DNA of 64,000 nt from Clostridiaceae bacterium Marseille-Q3526 (GTDB lineage: Bacteria > Bacillota > Clostridia > Lachnospirales > Lachnospiraceae): assembly GCA_018223375.1 (NCBI GenBank), contig JAGTTS010000001.1, positions 336,001 through 400,000 of the forward strand. Direction: 5' to 3'. Each line of letters begins with the position of its first letter. The first letter of the stretch is position 1. Below are positions 53,078-61,597 of the stretch, piece by piece. Under the pieces are notes generated by a model. That model worked only from the letters and a program-made list of their open reading frames with translations, was not told where the DNA came from and ran no database searches. Both the position numbers and the translations under genes were made by a program.

Positions 53078-54607
53078 CTAAACGCCGCTGTTTAAGTCAG
53101 ACAGCCGGTGGAGACTGTCCTTATTATCCTCATACAGCCTGCAGAACATCTCATAATATGGGCGGTACAGCTTTGTCCGCTTCTCGTCCGGTATATATAT
53201 TTTCTTAATATTTATAATATCCCTCAGCTCTTCAAATCCCTTAAAATGTCCGACTCCAATGGCTGCCATCAGGGCGTCCCCATAACATGCCCCGACAGTC
53301 TCTTCCCCAACTGCCACCGGAATGCCTGTAATATCAGCTGTCATCTGCATCCAGACAGGATTTTTCGTTCCTCCTCCAGCTGCTAAAATTCTGGTTGGTT
53401 CAATTCCCTTCTCCTTGAAAATTTCAATGTGCTGAAGAATGGAAAATACGATTCCCTCCAGCGCAGAACGGTATAAATGCTTTCTGGTGTGATTCAGGGT
53501 AAGGCCAAACACAATTCCCCTGGCAGCCGGATCGTTAATCGGCGTTCTCTCTCCTGCAAAATAGGGAAGTGTCACCAGTCCCTCACTTCCTGGCTCGATT
53601 TCCTCTATTCCCTCCATCATCTGCGCGAAGGAGCTTCCGGCCTCTGTTTCCTCTGCCTGCAGACAGTCTGAAAACAGGGTATCCCTGTACCAGTTCTGCA
53701 GGGTTCCCGCATTATTTGTACCTGCGGCTATGCTGTATCTGCCTGGAATGACGAAGCTGTTTCCCCGAACACGCTCATCTGTTACCATACGGTCTGTACA
53801 GCAGTAGAAAAACAGGGAGGAACCAAACTGAACCATCAGGTCTCCCGGTGACAGCACTCCTGTGCTGATGGCCTCTGCCGCCGAATCTCCCGTTCCCACA
53901 ATCACAGGAGTTCCCGGAGCAAGGCCCGTTTCTGCTGCCGCCGCTTCTGTTACCCGTCCGGCAATATCTGTCACTGCATGGCCCTCCGCCAGCTGTGAAG
54001 GGCTGCAGATCGGATCACACATCTCCTCCCGAATGGTTCCGTCCATCTGGTAGAAGGGGCGAAAGGACGCAATACCTAAAAATCGGTCTACGGTGTAATT
54101 ACCTGTCAGCTTTGCGGTGACATAAGAGGAACCTGTCAAAAATTTACAGGCTTTCTTATAGACTTCCGGTTCGTTTTTCTTTAACCAGAGAATCTTAGCT
54201 GCCACATCTCCGGAGCAGATTGGGCGTCCGAATAATTCCTGAACCCGCTCTTCCCCGTAATAGCTGGTCATCTCTTCCATTTCCTCTGTACATCTTGCAT
54301 CGATTCCATACAGAATCGCCTTCCTGAGAGGCTTTCCTTCCTCGTCCACGGGAAGGCAGTCTGCGCCCAGGGTGCTGGCGCCTACGGCCCCTATCTCTTC
54401 CGGAGAAATATCGCTTGTCTGAATCAGCTCCTTGGACAGCTTACAGAAATCTCCCCACCAGATCTGTTCTGCATCCTGTTCAAAATAGCCGGGGGCCGGA
54501 TTTTCCATGGTATGAGGCACTGACGCCCGTGCCTTTACTCTTCCGTCCTCCCCCACAAGCACCCCTTTGCTGGAAAAGGTTCCTATATCAATCCCCAAAA
54601 AATACAT
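53078..54607 (-). CDS. FGGY-family carbohydrate kinase (xylulokinase-like)
   Basis: 509 residues. N-terminal FGGY signature GIDIGTFSSKGVLVG and a central MVQFGSSLFFYCC-type region, plus ILAAGGGTKNPVWMQMTADI near the C-terminus, which binds ATP. Complete length for FGGY kinases such as xylulokinase. Seventeen bases between it and the upstream BtpA gene's stop; it and the PfkB kinase follow each other. Substrate unclear. Confidence 0.88.
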   Translation of the reverse strand: MYFLGIDIGTFSSKGVLVGEDGRVKARASVPHTMENPAPGYFEQDAEQIWWGDFCKLSKELIQTSDISPEEIGAVGASTLGADCLPVDEEGKPLRKAILYGIDARCTEEMEEMTSYYGEERVQELFGRPICSGDVAAKILWLKKNEPEVYKKACKFLTGSSYVTAKLTGNYTVDRFLGIASFRPFYQMDGTIREEMCDPICSPSQLAEGHAVTDIAGRVTEAAAAETGLAPGTPVIVGTGDSAAEAISTGVLSPGDLMVQFGSSLFFYCCTDRMVTDERVRGNSFVIPGRYSIAAGTNNAGTLQNWYRDTLFSDCLQAEETEAGSSFAQMMEGIEEIEPGSEGLVTLPYFAGERTPINDPAARGIVFGLTLNHTRKHLYRSALEGIVFSILQHIEIFKEKGIEPTRILAAGGGTKNPVWMQMTADITGIPVAVGEETVGACYGDALMAAIGVGHFKGFEELRDIINIKKIYIPDEKRTKLYRPYYEMFCRLYEDNKDSLHRLSDLNSGV

Positions 54608-54624
54608 CTTATTCCCCCTCCCTG

Positions 54625-55431
54625 CTACAGGGTATTTCTGTATTCCTTTACTGCCTGCATGAATTCCTGTACTCTTTCTTTTTCTACAAAGTTTTCAAAT
54701 TTTCCATCCTTCTTAAATGCAGTTCCTACACATGCTCCGTCGCTCTGTGCAAGCTTTTCTGCAATATTTTCTTTCGTACAGCCTGTGTTGCAGAAAACAG
54801 GAATATCTCCTGCCACATTCTTCACGCGGGTTACCAGGCTGGAATCTGTCTCAGAACCTGCGCTTGCTCCTGAAACGCATAAACCGTCCGGGAAGCAGTG
54901 GAAAATCATGGATTTTGTGATTTTTTCCAGGCTTCTCTCTGCCATGTAAACATCAGATTCCGGATTTACCTTAAACAGCAGCTTGAGATCGTGAAGGCCT
55001 AAGGCAGCCTTTCTTCTCAATGTCTCAGGAATATTTGTATCAGTAATTCCGTTTTCTCCGATGTAAGCTCCTGTGAATGTACTTCTCACAAAGTTTGCTC
55101 CTGTGGCTGCCGCTAAATCAATGGTTGCCAGCGGATTGGAAACAATATTTACGCCAAAGGGAACTTTGATATCCCTTGACAGCTCTCCCACAATTCGTCC
55201 CATAGCTGCCACTGTAACATGGGATACCTTTTTTTCATAGGGCAGACTGAATTCATTTGCAATCAGAATTCCATCTACACCGCCGTCCTGAAGCGCATTC
55301 AGCTCTTCTCTGGCCTTCTCAATGACAGCGTTCATGGAACCTCCAAATAATGGATCTCCCGGCAAAGCTCTCAGATGAAGCAGGGCAATAATCGGTTTCT
55401 CTACCTTAAACAGTTCTTTTGTCCACATCAT
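54625..55431 (-). CDS. BtpA/SgcQ-family protein
   Basis: 268 residues, TIM-barrel-like. Motifs PIIALLHLRALPGDP, GGVDGILIANEFSLPY, FVRSTFTGAYIGENG and PVFCNTGCTKENI. The start TAATG overlaps the previous stop, with GGAGG upstream. SgcQ in E. coli belongs to an uncharacterised sugar cluster, and BtpA is involved in photosystem biogenesis in cyanobacteria; the biochemical function is unknown. Confidence 0.85.
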   Translation of the reverse strand: MMWTKELFKVEKPIIALLHLRALPGDPLFGGSMNAVIEKAREELNALQDGGVDGILIANEFSLPYEKKVSHVTVAAMGRIVGELSRDIKVPFGVNIVSNPLATIDLAAATGANFVRSTFTGAYIGENGITDTNIPETLRRKAALGLHDLKLLFKVNPESDVYMAERSLEKITKSMIFHCFPDGLCVSGASAGSETDSSLVTRVKNVAGDIPVFCNTGCTKENIAEKLAQSDGACVGTAFKKDGKFENFVEKERVQEFMQAVKEYRNTL

Positions 55432-56270
55432 TAATCCTCCATATACATTCTTAAATTCTGCACATTTTTCTTATCATAATAAAATGGATCCAGGTAGTAG
55501 GCAGGATCCGTCAGCTCCTGTGTAAAGTACCCTTCATATCCGTTCCTTATCATTACCTCTAAATCCTTTCTCAGGTTCCTGGTTCCCTGTCCCCATATGT
55601 AGTGTCCATAGGGATTGCAGTCCTGAAAATGGGCATGGGCAATATTTTCTGTTCCAAATACGTCAAACCAGTCCTGAATGCTCTCTCCGGCAACAGACAT
55701 GGCTGTAAGGTCTACCATAACCTTGAAGTTCGGATGGTTAACTCCGTCAAACAAACGCTTCATCTGGGAAAGGCTGTATCCAATCTTCGACTCCTGAGGA
55801 CGCAGGGATTCAGCCACAATGGTGATATTGTTCTGTTCCGCCACCTCGGCCAGCATCTGATGCATCTCGATGGCTCTTTTAAGTCCTTCCTCTTCCGGCT
55901 CATCCCAGTAACCCCATCCTGAATTGGCTTCCATATATTTCGCTCCCAAAGCGGCGGCTAATTTAATTCCATTGGAAAAAAATCCAAAGGTCTTTTTTCT
56001 AAGCTCCGGCTCCTTTACGCCAAACTGATAGCCGAATCTGCAATTCTGCGGCGTAAATACAGGACAATGCAGGTTTCGCGACTGAAGCTTCTTTAAAATC
56101 GGCTCCGGATCCTGGTACTCATTGGGATCCAGCCACATTCCCTGGTGTCCTCCTAACAGCTCCACATTTTTGATTCCCAGATCCACCATCCGATCCAGGA
56201 AGTAATCCAGGGAATACTGGAAATAATGCAGATTCAATACAGATAATCGTTCAAATGAAACCAGCTTCAT
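55431..56270 (-). CDS. Sugar phosphate isomerase/epimerase (FrlC-like TIM barrel)
   Basis: 279 residues. AP-endonuclease-2 family fold: NVELLGGHQGMWLDPNEYQ, MEANSGWGYWDEPEEE, KVMVDLTAMSVAGESIQDW and AHAHFQDCNPYGH, metal-binding positions typical of xylose isomerase-like epimerases. Fructoselysine 3-epimerase FrlC is a close type. Adjacent paralogue at 56285. The stop overlaps the BtpA start. Confidence 0.85.
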   Translation of the reverse strand: MKLVSFERLSVLNLHYFQYSLDYFLDRMVDLGIKNVELLGGHQGMWLDPNEYQDPEPILKKLQSRNLHCPVFTPQNCRFGYQFGVKEPELRKKTFGFFSNGIKLAAALGAKYMEANSGWGYWDEPEEEGLKRAIEMHQMLAEVAEQNNITIVAESLRPQESKIGYSLSQMKRLFDGVNHPNFKVMVDLTAMSVAGESIQDWFDVFGTENIAHAHFQDCNPYGHYIWGQGTRNLRKDLEVMIRNGYEGYFTQELTDPAYYLDPFYYDKKNVQNLRMYMED

Positions 56271-56284
56271 ACAAAATCCTCCAT

Positions 56285-57118
56285 CTATTCAACAAACGCC
56301 TTCAGTGCCTTCCAGTTCTTTTCGTCTGCTTCCCTGGGGTTATCCAGATATCTTGGATCGTTTACAGAAAGGCTTAAATACCCTGTATAGCCATACTGTT
56401 CGATCCAGCCAAACTGGTCTTCCAGAGGCCTGAGTCCGTCTCCCCAGGCCAGTCTGCCGCCAGGCCTTCCGTCTGTAAAGCGGATATGGCGCACCTTGTC
56501 TCCTAAAAGCTCAAACCAGTCCTTCATGGTCTCTCCTGCCATGCCTGCTGCCGTCAGATCGAGACATGCCTGTACGTTTTTGCTGTTTACAGCGTCCAGC
56601 AGACTCTTCAGTTCTGTCAGCGTATTAAAAACAGGAGAATCTCCCGAACAAAGGGTCTCCACCGCAAGCAGGATGCCGTGTTCAGAAGCTATCTTTCCTA
56701 AGCAGGTAAGCCGGTCTACAGCCCGTTCAAAGATCCGTTCCTTTTCCTCATCCCTGAGGCCGCCGCAGCAGTTCACCACCATAAGCTTCGCCTCCGCCTG
56801 TTCTGCCGCCTCAATAGCCTTTTCAAAATAACCCATAGAATGTCTCGCCGCCGTCTCGTCCTGAGCACACAGGTTATAGTTGTACACCGTACACTCCGGG
56901 GAAAATGCAGCCAGCTTCATTCCGTAGAAATCCAGCTTTTCCCTCAGCTTTTTTACGTCCTCAAATCCATAATCATCCAGCAGAAAGTGAGGTCTGGCGC
57001 ACCAGAACTCGATTGACTGGACTCCCAGCTCCTGCTGGCTCTCCAGAAAATAGTCAAGGGGTCTGAACTTGTAATGCATCCCCATTCCTGCGATCCGCTC
57101 TCTCTTTACAGGCTTCAT
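56285..57118 (-). CDS. Second FrlC-like sugar isomerase/epimerase
   Basis: 277 residues with the same fold as its neighbour: SIEFWCARPHFLLDDYGFED, LMVVNCCGGLRDEEKE, ACLDLTAAGMAGETMKDW and HIRFTDGRPGGR, in homologous positions. The two genes probably arose by duplication, which suggests related but different sugar-phosphate substrates. It is the first gene after the intra-cluster terminator at 57142-57178. Confidence 0.82.
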   Translation of the reverse strand: MKPVKRERIAGMGMHYKFRPLDYFLESQQELGVQSIEFWCARPHFLLDDYGFEDVKKLREKLDFYGMKLAAFSPECTVYNYNLCAQDETAARHSMGYFEKAIEAAEQAEAKLMVVNCCGGLRDEEKERIFERAVDRLTCLGKIASEHGILLAVETLCSGDSPVFNTLTELKSLLDAVNSKNVQACLDLTAAGMAGETMKDWFELLGDKVRHIRFTDGRPGGRLAWGDGLRPLEDQFGWIEQYGYTGYLSLSVNDPRYLDNPREADEKNWKALKAFVE

Positions 57119-57141
57119 AGCTTTTCCTCCTTATAAGGTTT

Positions 57142-57178
57142 AAGGCCGGTTCTGTAAGAACATTTACAGACCGGCCTT
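57142..57178. terminator. Terminator between the GltS-type and epimerase genes
   Basis: AAGGCCGGTTCTGTAA (57142-57157) pairs with TTACAGACCGGCCTT (57164-57178), with a flanking T-run. It lies inside the cluster, so it may set the ratio of transporter to catabolic enzymes. Confidence 0.75.
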
Positions 57179-57192
57179 TTACACTGCTTTTA

Positions 57193-58557
57193 TTATTTAC
57201 TTTCATCCCAGACTGCATGGGGGTGTTTGTGCCACCATTTAAAAATGACAGGAACAATAATCAAAGCGGCCAGGTAAATCAGAATAGGAGCAACTGCTGC
57301 AATCCAGTTTCCCTGTACGCAGGCTACCGGTACAGCTGCCAAAGCAAAAATCTCAATAATCGACTCAATCGGTGTTACGATGGCTGCATCGTCCAGTGTA
57401 CAGCTCTTATTCTCCGGATCCACGATTCTGAGAAGCGCCATTCCAATGGCTGTTACGCCAGTAGAATATCCATATACGTAAATGCCTCTCTCAAACCACT
57501 CCTGTTTTAACAGGCGAGGAGCAATTACTGTAAAGTGGAATACAACCCATGCGATACCGAACAGCATCAAAAGTCCAAATGGTACTGCATACTCAATAAT
57601 AACCGGAATTTTAATAGATGCTACTCCAAAAAATACTAAGAAGTCAGTTGCACAGCTTCCCATACGGGAGATAATACGGTTGTCTACATACTTATCTGCC
57701 TTAATTCCCTTTAACAGGAAGTGGAATACAATCGCTACCAGGAAGCCTACGGAGAAGCTTGGAACGCCCAGGCCAGTTGCCGCCTGAATTGCATTGGTAA
57801 GGAGGTATCCAATTCCAGTTGGAATCAGAATCAGCATTAAATGCCATGCCAGCGGATCGATGGCCATAGGAGAAACTGTTTCTTCTCCAAGCACCGGTCT
57901 CTTGCCTTCCTGAATCAATCCTGTTCTCATATCATCCGGAAGCTGGCTGAAATCCTTAACAAATTTTGTATGGTTTTTCTTAGTTCCGATTTTAATCAGA
58001 ATAATTCCACCGAAAATTCCAGTTAAAATTCCAACAGTTGCAGAAGTCATACCCAGGTCTGTAGCGTCTGCCCAGCCCAGAGAATCAAGGGTTGCTCCAA
58101 GAGCTGCCGCTGTACCGTGTCCTCCCTGGAAACCTGCCGGAATCAGCATTCCGAATGCCGGGTTTAATTCTGGCTCAATCACTTTCAGAACCAGCATAGA
58201 GAAGATAATCGGCATTGCATACTGGAATGCCCATCCGATATTTCTGAAGCAGTAATAGCTTCCGATTCTGTCAAAGTTGGTCTTCCATCCGCCGCTACTG
58301 AAGTTAAATCCTCTCAGTCCGATGGATACGAACACTGCGATAATTAAAAGTCCTGCATAGGAACCAAACTGTGAAGAAAAATTGATGATTCCAAATCCGT
58401 TCTGGCCCATGGCAAGTCCAATGAAACCTGCTAACAGGCTGACAGGAACGAATAAGCTCTGCAGTATCTTAATTTTCTCTCTCAATAATTTTGCTGCAAA
58501 TAAGAATATTCCTGCCCACATAAAATCTATCAGCATTGAGTAAGCATTAAATTCCAT
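57193..58557 (-). CDS. GltS-family sodium symporter
   Basis: 454 residues, about 10-12 membrane segments, sodium/glutamate symporter family: GGHGTAAALGATLDSLGW (conserved GHGT), and a later VYGYSTGVTAIGMALLRI motif. In this cluster it probably imports the amino acid-sugar conjugate or glutamate/aspartate-containing compound. Several PfkB/SIS clusters use other transporter types, so GltS here is unusual. Confidence 0.87.
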   Translation of the reverse strand: MEFNAYSMLIDFMWAGIFLFAAKLLREKIKILQSLFVPVSLLAGFIGLAMGQNGFGIINFSSQFGSYAGLLIIAVFVSIGLRGFNFSSGGWKTNFDRIGSYYCFRNIGWAFQYAMPIIFSMLVLKVIEPELNPAFGMLIPAGFQGGHGTAAALGATLDSLGWADATDLGMTSATVGILTGIFGGIILIKIGTKKNHTKFVKDFSQLPDDMRTGLIQEGKRPVLGEETVSPMAIDPLAWHLMLILIPTGIGYLLTNAIQAATGLGVPSFSVGFLVAIVFHFLLKGIKADKYVDNRIISRMGSCATDFLVFFGVASIKIPVIIEYAVPFGLLMLFGIAWVVFHFTVIAPRLLKQEWFERGIYVYGYSTGVTAIGMALLRIVDPENKSCTLDDAAIVTPIESIIEIFALAAVPVACVQGNWIAAVAPILIYLAALIIVPVIFKWWHKHPHAVWDESK

Positions 58558-58653
58558 GTTCTCTCTCCCCTCTTAATTTTTATTTTCCTTTTCCCAGAAT
58601 ATTTTCTTTTAATATAATATTTTATAATATTATATTTGATTATATTATACTAT
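58558..58653 (-). promoter_or_regulatory. Operator region upstream of the GltS-type gene
   Basis: AT-rich stretch with palindrome ATAATATTAT (58624-58633) and further similar repeats around 58614-58650. Matches the consensus ATAAYRTTAT seen at gntR and the FrlD-like gene. The -10/-35 boxes are not assigned. Confidence 0.55.
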
Positions 58654-59067
58654 TTATTTATGCAGTAAGACAGCAGCCTCTTTTCTCACCATCTCCAGCT
58701 CTTCTGCCGTCATATCACAGTAGGTGCTGTTCTGCTCTGTCGTTCCGGCATCCTGGACATAAATAAGCTTTGTGTCCTTCTCTGTGATGGTATTAAACCA
58801 GGTTTCCTGAGGAACATTGTAAACCTTTCCAGGCTCCATTAAAGTCAGGTCAATCTGGAATGCATCATTTTCCCTGGATGCTGTCAGCAGAACTGCCTTA
58901 CCCTGTACAAGGACAAACTGCTCGTCTGTCTCGTGATGAACCTCTAAATACTTGATTTCCCCTATATCATTGTTAGGCTTCCAGTTTTTTATGCACATCA
59001 CCCAATGTCCATTGTTGTAAACGCACTCAATTCCTTCACCCTGGTATTCAAAAACCTGCGCTTTCAA
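58654..59067 (-). CDS. Cupin-fold protein
   Basis: 137 residues from TTG 59067 (GGAGGG 6 bases upstream). Cupin-like pieces VHHETDEQFVLVQGKAVLLT and GKVYNVPQETWFN suggest a metal-binding beta-barrel that could be an isomerase or sensor. Located between the deglycase terminator and the symporter, with its own promoter. Function unknown. Confidence 0.72.
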   Translation of the reverse strand: MKAQVFEYQGEGIECVYNNGHWVMCIKNWKPNNDIGEIKYLEVHHETDEQFVLVQGKAVLLTASRENDAFQIDLTLMEPGKVYNVPQETWFNTITEKDTKLIYVQDAGTTEQNSTYCDMTAEELEMVRKEAAVLLHK

Positions 59068-59137
59068 ATGATTCCCTCCACTCTTCTTCTGTACATACCT
59101 TTTGTTCTTGTTTTATCGGCCGATTACTTATGTCATT

Positions 59138-59167
59138 ATAATATATTATATATCGTTATGCTGTCAA
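59138..59167 (-). promoter_or_regulatory. Promoter and operator-like site upstream of the cupin gene
   Basis: Minus strand: TTGACA (59162-59167), 18 bases, TATTAT (59138-59143). Palindrome ATAATATATTAT (59138-59149) overlaps the -10, as at the other cluster promoters. Confidence 0.6.
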
Positions 59168-59264
59168 TAGCTTTTTATGCTTTTTTTAGTTATTTTTTAC
59201 AATTTCCTTTTCTTTCAGCCGAACAGTTATGATAAAACTGCTTATCTCAATTTCTATTTTTGTC

Positions 59265-59310
59265 AAAAAAGACGGCAGAACTGCCTTTTTTTCAGCTCTG
59301 CCGCCTTTTT
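59265..59310 (-). terminator. Terminator after the SIS-domain gene
   Basis: GGCAGAACTG (59274-59283) pairs with CAGCTCTGCC (59293-59302) plus outer pairs; T-run follows on the minus strand. Serves the FrlB-like gene ending at 59336. Confidence 0.75.
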
Positions 59311-59335
59311 AATTTTCAATCCAGAGTACTTCTGC

Positions 59336-60313
59336 CTAGTACTCTACCTTCCACATATAACGTCTCTCATCCATAGAATGGCCTCTCACCTCTGCCATCT
59401 GAGCCACGTAGTATCTCTCAATCGGGATCATGACAACCGGGTTAAAGAACTCTGCTACTTCCGGAGCAATTCTGCCCTGGTTTAACTCCTTAAAGTCAAT
59501 GGTAATATAATTCTCTGCGTACTGCTTCAGGAACTTCAGACATCTCTCGTCTAATGCTCTTGTTCTTCCCTCGCTCATTAAGAGTACCATCGGAAGCTGT
59601 TTGTCTGTAGTCTCGAACGGTCCGTGGAAATACTCTCCTGTGTGCAGGCATACGGCATGCTTCCACTGCATTTCCATGAAATGGCAGCAACACATGGAAT
59701 AAGCCACGCCATAGTTAGGGCCTGATGCCAGCACATAAAAGATCGGCTCATCTTTATAGGTGTCAGCCCACTTCTGAGCGATTGGAAGGGCCTTCTCTTT
59801 TCCCTCTGCAACGATCTGGTCAATCTCTGCATAAGCTGCCATAGCCTTGTCATAGTTTTCGTAGTTCTCAAACTGCTTTAATAACTCAAATCCAATACGA
59901 AGCGCATTCGCCTGGTTAGAATCACTGTATACCTGATCGTCTCCATTAGAGTAAGTTACAACATACTGGCCTACCTGTGCCATACCTGTCTCCATAGAAC
60001 CTGTCATGGCAATTGTAACTGCGCCTGCAGCATTGGCTGTCTTCACTGCCTCTACTGTCTCCGGTGTTGCCTTTAAGGAACAGATCACAGCCACACATCT
60101 GTTGTCTAACTCCTTTGGTGTAGCATGTACAAACTCATTGCTTGTGTAGGTAGTAGCGCCAAATGTCTTCGCCTCGCTCTGAAGCAGGTAAAGACCTGGG
60201 AAAATCGCTGCCTTAGAACCGCCGCAGGCAACAAAATATACATGCTTTAAACCGCCTGCCTGGTCCATCTTTACCTTAATTTCGCTTACAATTTCTTTTA
60301 CTGTCTTTGTCAT
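59336..60313 (-). CDS. SIS-domain protein, fructoselysine-6-phosphate deglycase-like (FrlB)
   Basis: 325 residues. Two SIS domains typical of phosphosugar isomerases and deglycases: VYFVACGGSKAAIFPGLYLL and IFYVLASGPNYGVAYSMCC, with CSLKATPETVEAV and HTGEYFHGPFETTDK. Fructoselysine-6-phosphate deglycase (FrlB) and its relatives split the C-N bond of phosphorylated Amadori products to glucose 6-phosphate and the amino acid. It directly follows the FrlD-like kinase gene, forming the core pair. Which amino acid is released is unknown. Confidence 0.83.
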   Translation of the reverse strand: MTKTVKEIVSEIKVKMDQAGGLKHVYFVACGGSKAAIFPGLYLLQSEAKTFGATTYTSNEFVHATPKELDNRCVAVICSLKATPETVEAVKTANAAGAVTIAMTGSMETGMAQVGQYVVTYSNGDDQVYSDSNQANALRIGFELLKQFENYENYDKAMAAYAEIDQIVAEGKEKALPIAQKWADTYKDEPIFYVLASGPNYGVAYSMCCCHFMEMQWKHAVCLHTGEYFHGPFETTDKQLPMVLLMSEGRTRALDERCLKFLKQYAENYITIDFKELNQGRIAPEVAEFFNPVVMIPIERYYVAQMAEVRGHSMDERRYMWKVEY

Positions 60314-60369
60314 CTCTATATCCTCCTCATTCTAATACTGCTAAATCTCAATACTATTGAATTTCAATA

Positions 60370-61236
60370 CTACTGAATCTCTTTTCCATGGCCAAATGCG
60401 CCCTGAACCATACAGGTCTTAGCGGCAAAGGCTGCGCCTGCGGCCATCGCCTCTTTAATAAAAGTCTCCTTTAATTCTTCTGCCTTCTCAGGATACTCTG
60501 CGTTCTTTTCCAGATTTCCTACATAGGAAAGTAAAAATGCCGTTGCAAAGGAATCTCCTGCGCCTAATGTATCTATCGCTTCTACTAACTGGGGTTTCTG
60601 CTCATAAAACCTGTTTCCATCATATAAGATAGAACCATAGCTTCCTCTTGTAGCAATCACCATGGGGCATCCTGCCTTATAAATGTTGCGGCAAATTTCC
60701 TCTGCCTCCTCCACTGGTATCGAACCGCAGGATAAAAAGGCATATTTAATATACGGCGCTACCCTCTCTACTCTTTCCTGATCCGTCCACTGTCCGGAAA
60801 AGTCATAGGAAACAGATAAGCCTGCTTCTGCTAACTTAGGCAGCTGGCTGTCGAAATAACTGTTATTGCTTGTATGAATATGGGAAAACTGCTTCACATA
60901 TTCCATATCGTCAGCATCAAGAACTACTGGATGCTCCTTGGCAATTCCACCTTTATTACTTCCTAAAAACACTCTGTCGCCGTCTACTAACGTCACTTTG
61001 GCATATCCATTTTCACCGTCATACTGTCTGCAGCGCTCATGCTTCACTTCCAATTCATCCAACGTAGCAATTATGTGATCTGCAACTTCATCACGCCCGA
61101 ACGTTCCCATATAGGAGGAATCTGCTCCCAGCATTTTTGCATAAACAGCAAAATTCACTACCTGCCCGCCCGGAAACATGGTATTCAAATGAATATATTT
61201 GTCACACACATTATCGCCAATACCAATGACCTTCAT
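60370..61236 (-). CDS. PfkB kinase, fructoselysine 6-kinase-like (FrlD)
   Basis: 288 residues. N-terminal MKVIGIGDNVCDKYIHLNTM and C-terminal IDTLGAGDSFATAFLLSY, the PfkB signature with catalytic Asp. FrlD phosphorylates fructoselysine at position 6 before FrlB cleaves it. First gene of the FrlD-FrlB unit, with three ATAACATTAT-type sites upstream. The amino acid part of the substrate is uncertain. Confidence 0.83.
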   Translation of the reverse strand: MKVIGIGDNVCDKYIHLNTMFPGGQVVNFAVYAKMLGADSSYMGTFGRDEVADHIIATLDELEVKHERCRQYDGENGYAKVTLVDGDRVFLGSNKGGIAKEHPVVLDADDMEYVKQFSHIHTSNNSYFDSQLPKLAEAGLSVSYDFSGQWTDQERVERVAPYIKYAFLSCGSIPVEEAEEICRNIYKAGCPMVIATRGSYGSILYDGNRFYEQKPQLVEAIDTLGAGDSFATAFLLSYVGNLEKNAEYPEKAEELKETFIKEAMAAGAAFAAKTCMVQGAFGHGKEIQ

Positions 61237-61257
61237 GACTTCACCCTCTCTTCAAAC

Positions 61258-61312
61258 ATAATGTTATAGTTCTATATAACATTATATAACATTATATATG
61301 CGGGTTTGTCAA
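61258..61312 (-). promoter_or_regulatory. Promoter with three operator-like sites upstream of the FrlD-like gene
   Basis: Minus strand: TTGACA (61307-61312), about 17-18 bases, TTATAT/TATATA (61283-61289). ATAACATTAT repeats at 61276-61285 and 61286-61295, and inverted ATAATGTTAT at 61258-61267. The same site lies at gntR. Probably the GntR operator. Confidence 0.65.
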
Positions 61313-61360
61313 TACTTTTTCTGAAACTTATTATAAAGTTATGATTTTTGCCAGAAATAC

Positions 61361-61400
61361 AAAAAGGCCGGAACCCTTGAAAAATCAAGCAATTCCAGCC
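61361..61400 (-). terminator. Terminator after the tRNA-Gly gene
   Basis: Minus strand: GGCTGGAA and TTCCGGCC (61366-61373 paired with 61393-61400), with an inner GCTTGA / TCAAG stem, followed by a T-run. Ends the rRNA-tRNA transcript. Confidence 0.8.
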
Positions 61401-61410
61401 AACAAAAAAA

Positions 61411-61481
61411 GCGCGAGACGGGATTCGAACCCGCGACCCTCGCCTTGGCAAGGCGATACTCCACCACTGAGCCACTCGCGC
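61411..61481 (-). tRNA. tRNA-Gly (GCC)
   Basis: 71 bases. Cloverleaf: acceptor GCGCGAG / CTCGCGC, D-arm GCTC / GAGT, anticodon stem TCGCC / GGCGA with loop TTGCCAA (anticodon GCC), and T-arm with GGTTCGAATCC. The 3' CCA is not encoded. Lies about 116 bases downstream of the 23S rRNA gene. Confidence 0.95.
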
Positions 61482-61597
61482 ATTTGAGATAATCATTTAT
61501 CTCTCTATTTAATTTTTGAGGTTTATCTGATACATACCCTCAAAACCACACATTGAATCTACTCTCTATCTCTCCATCCTTCTCTCTACCCAACCTC

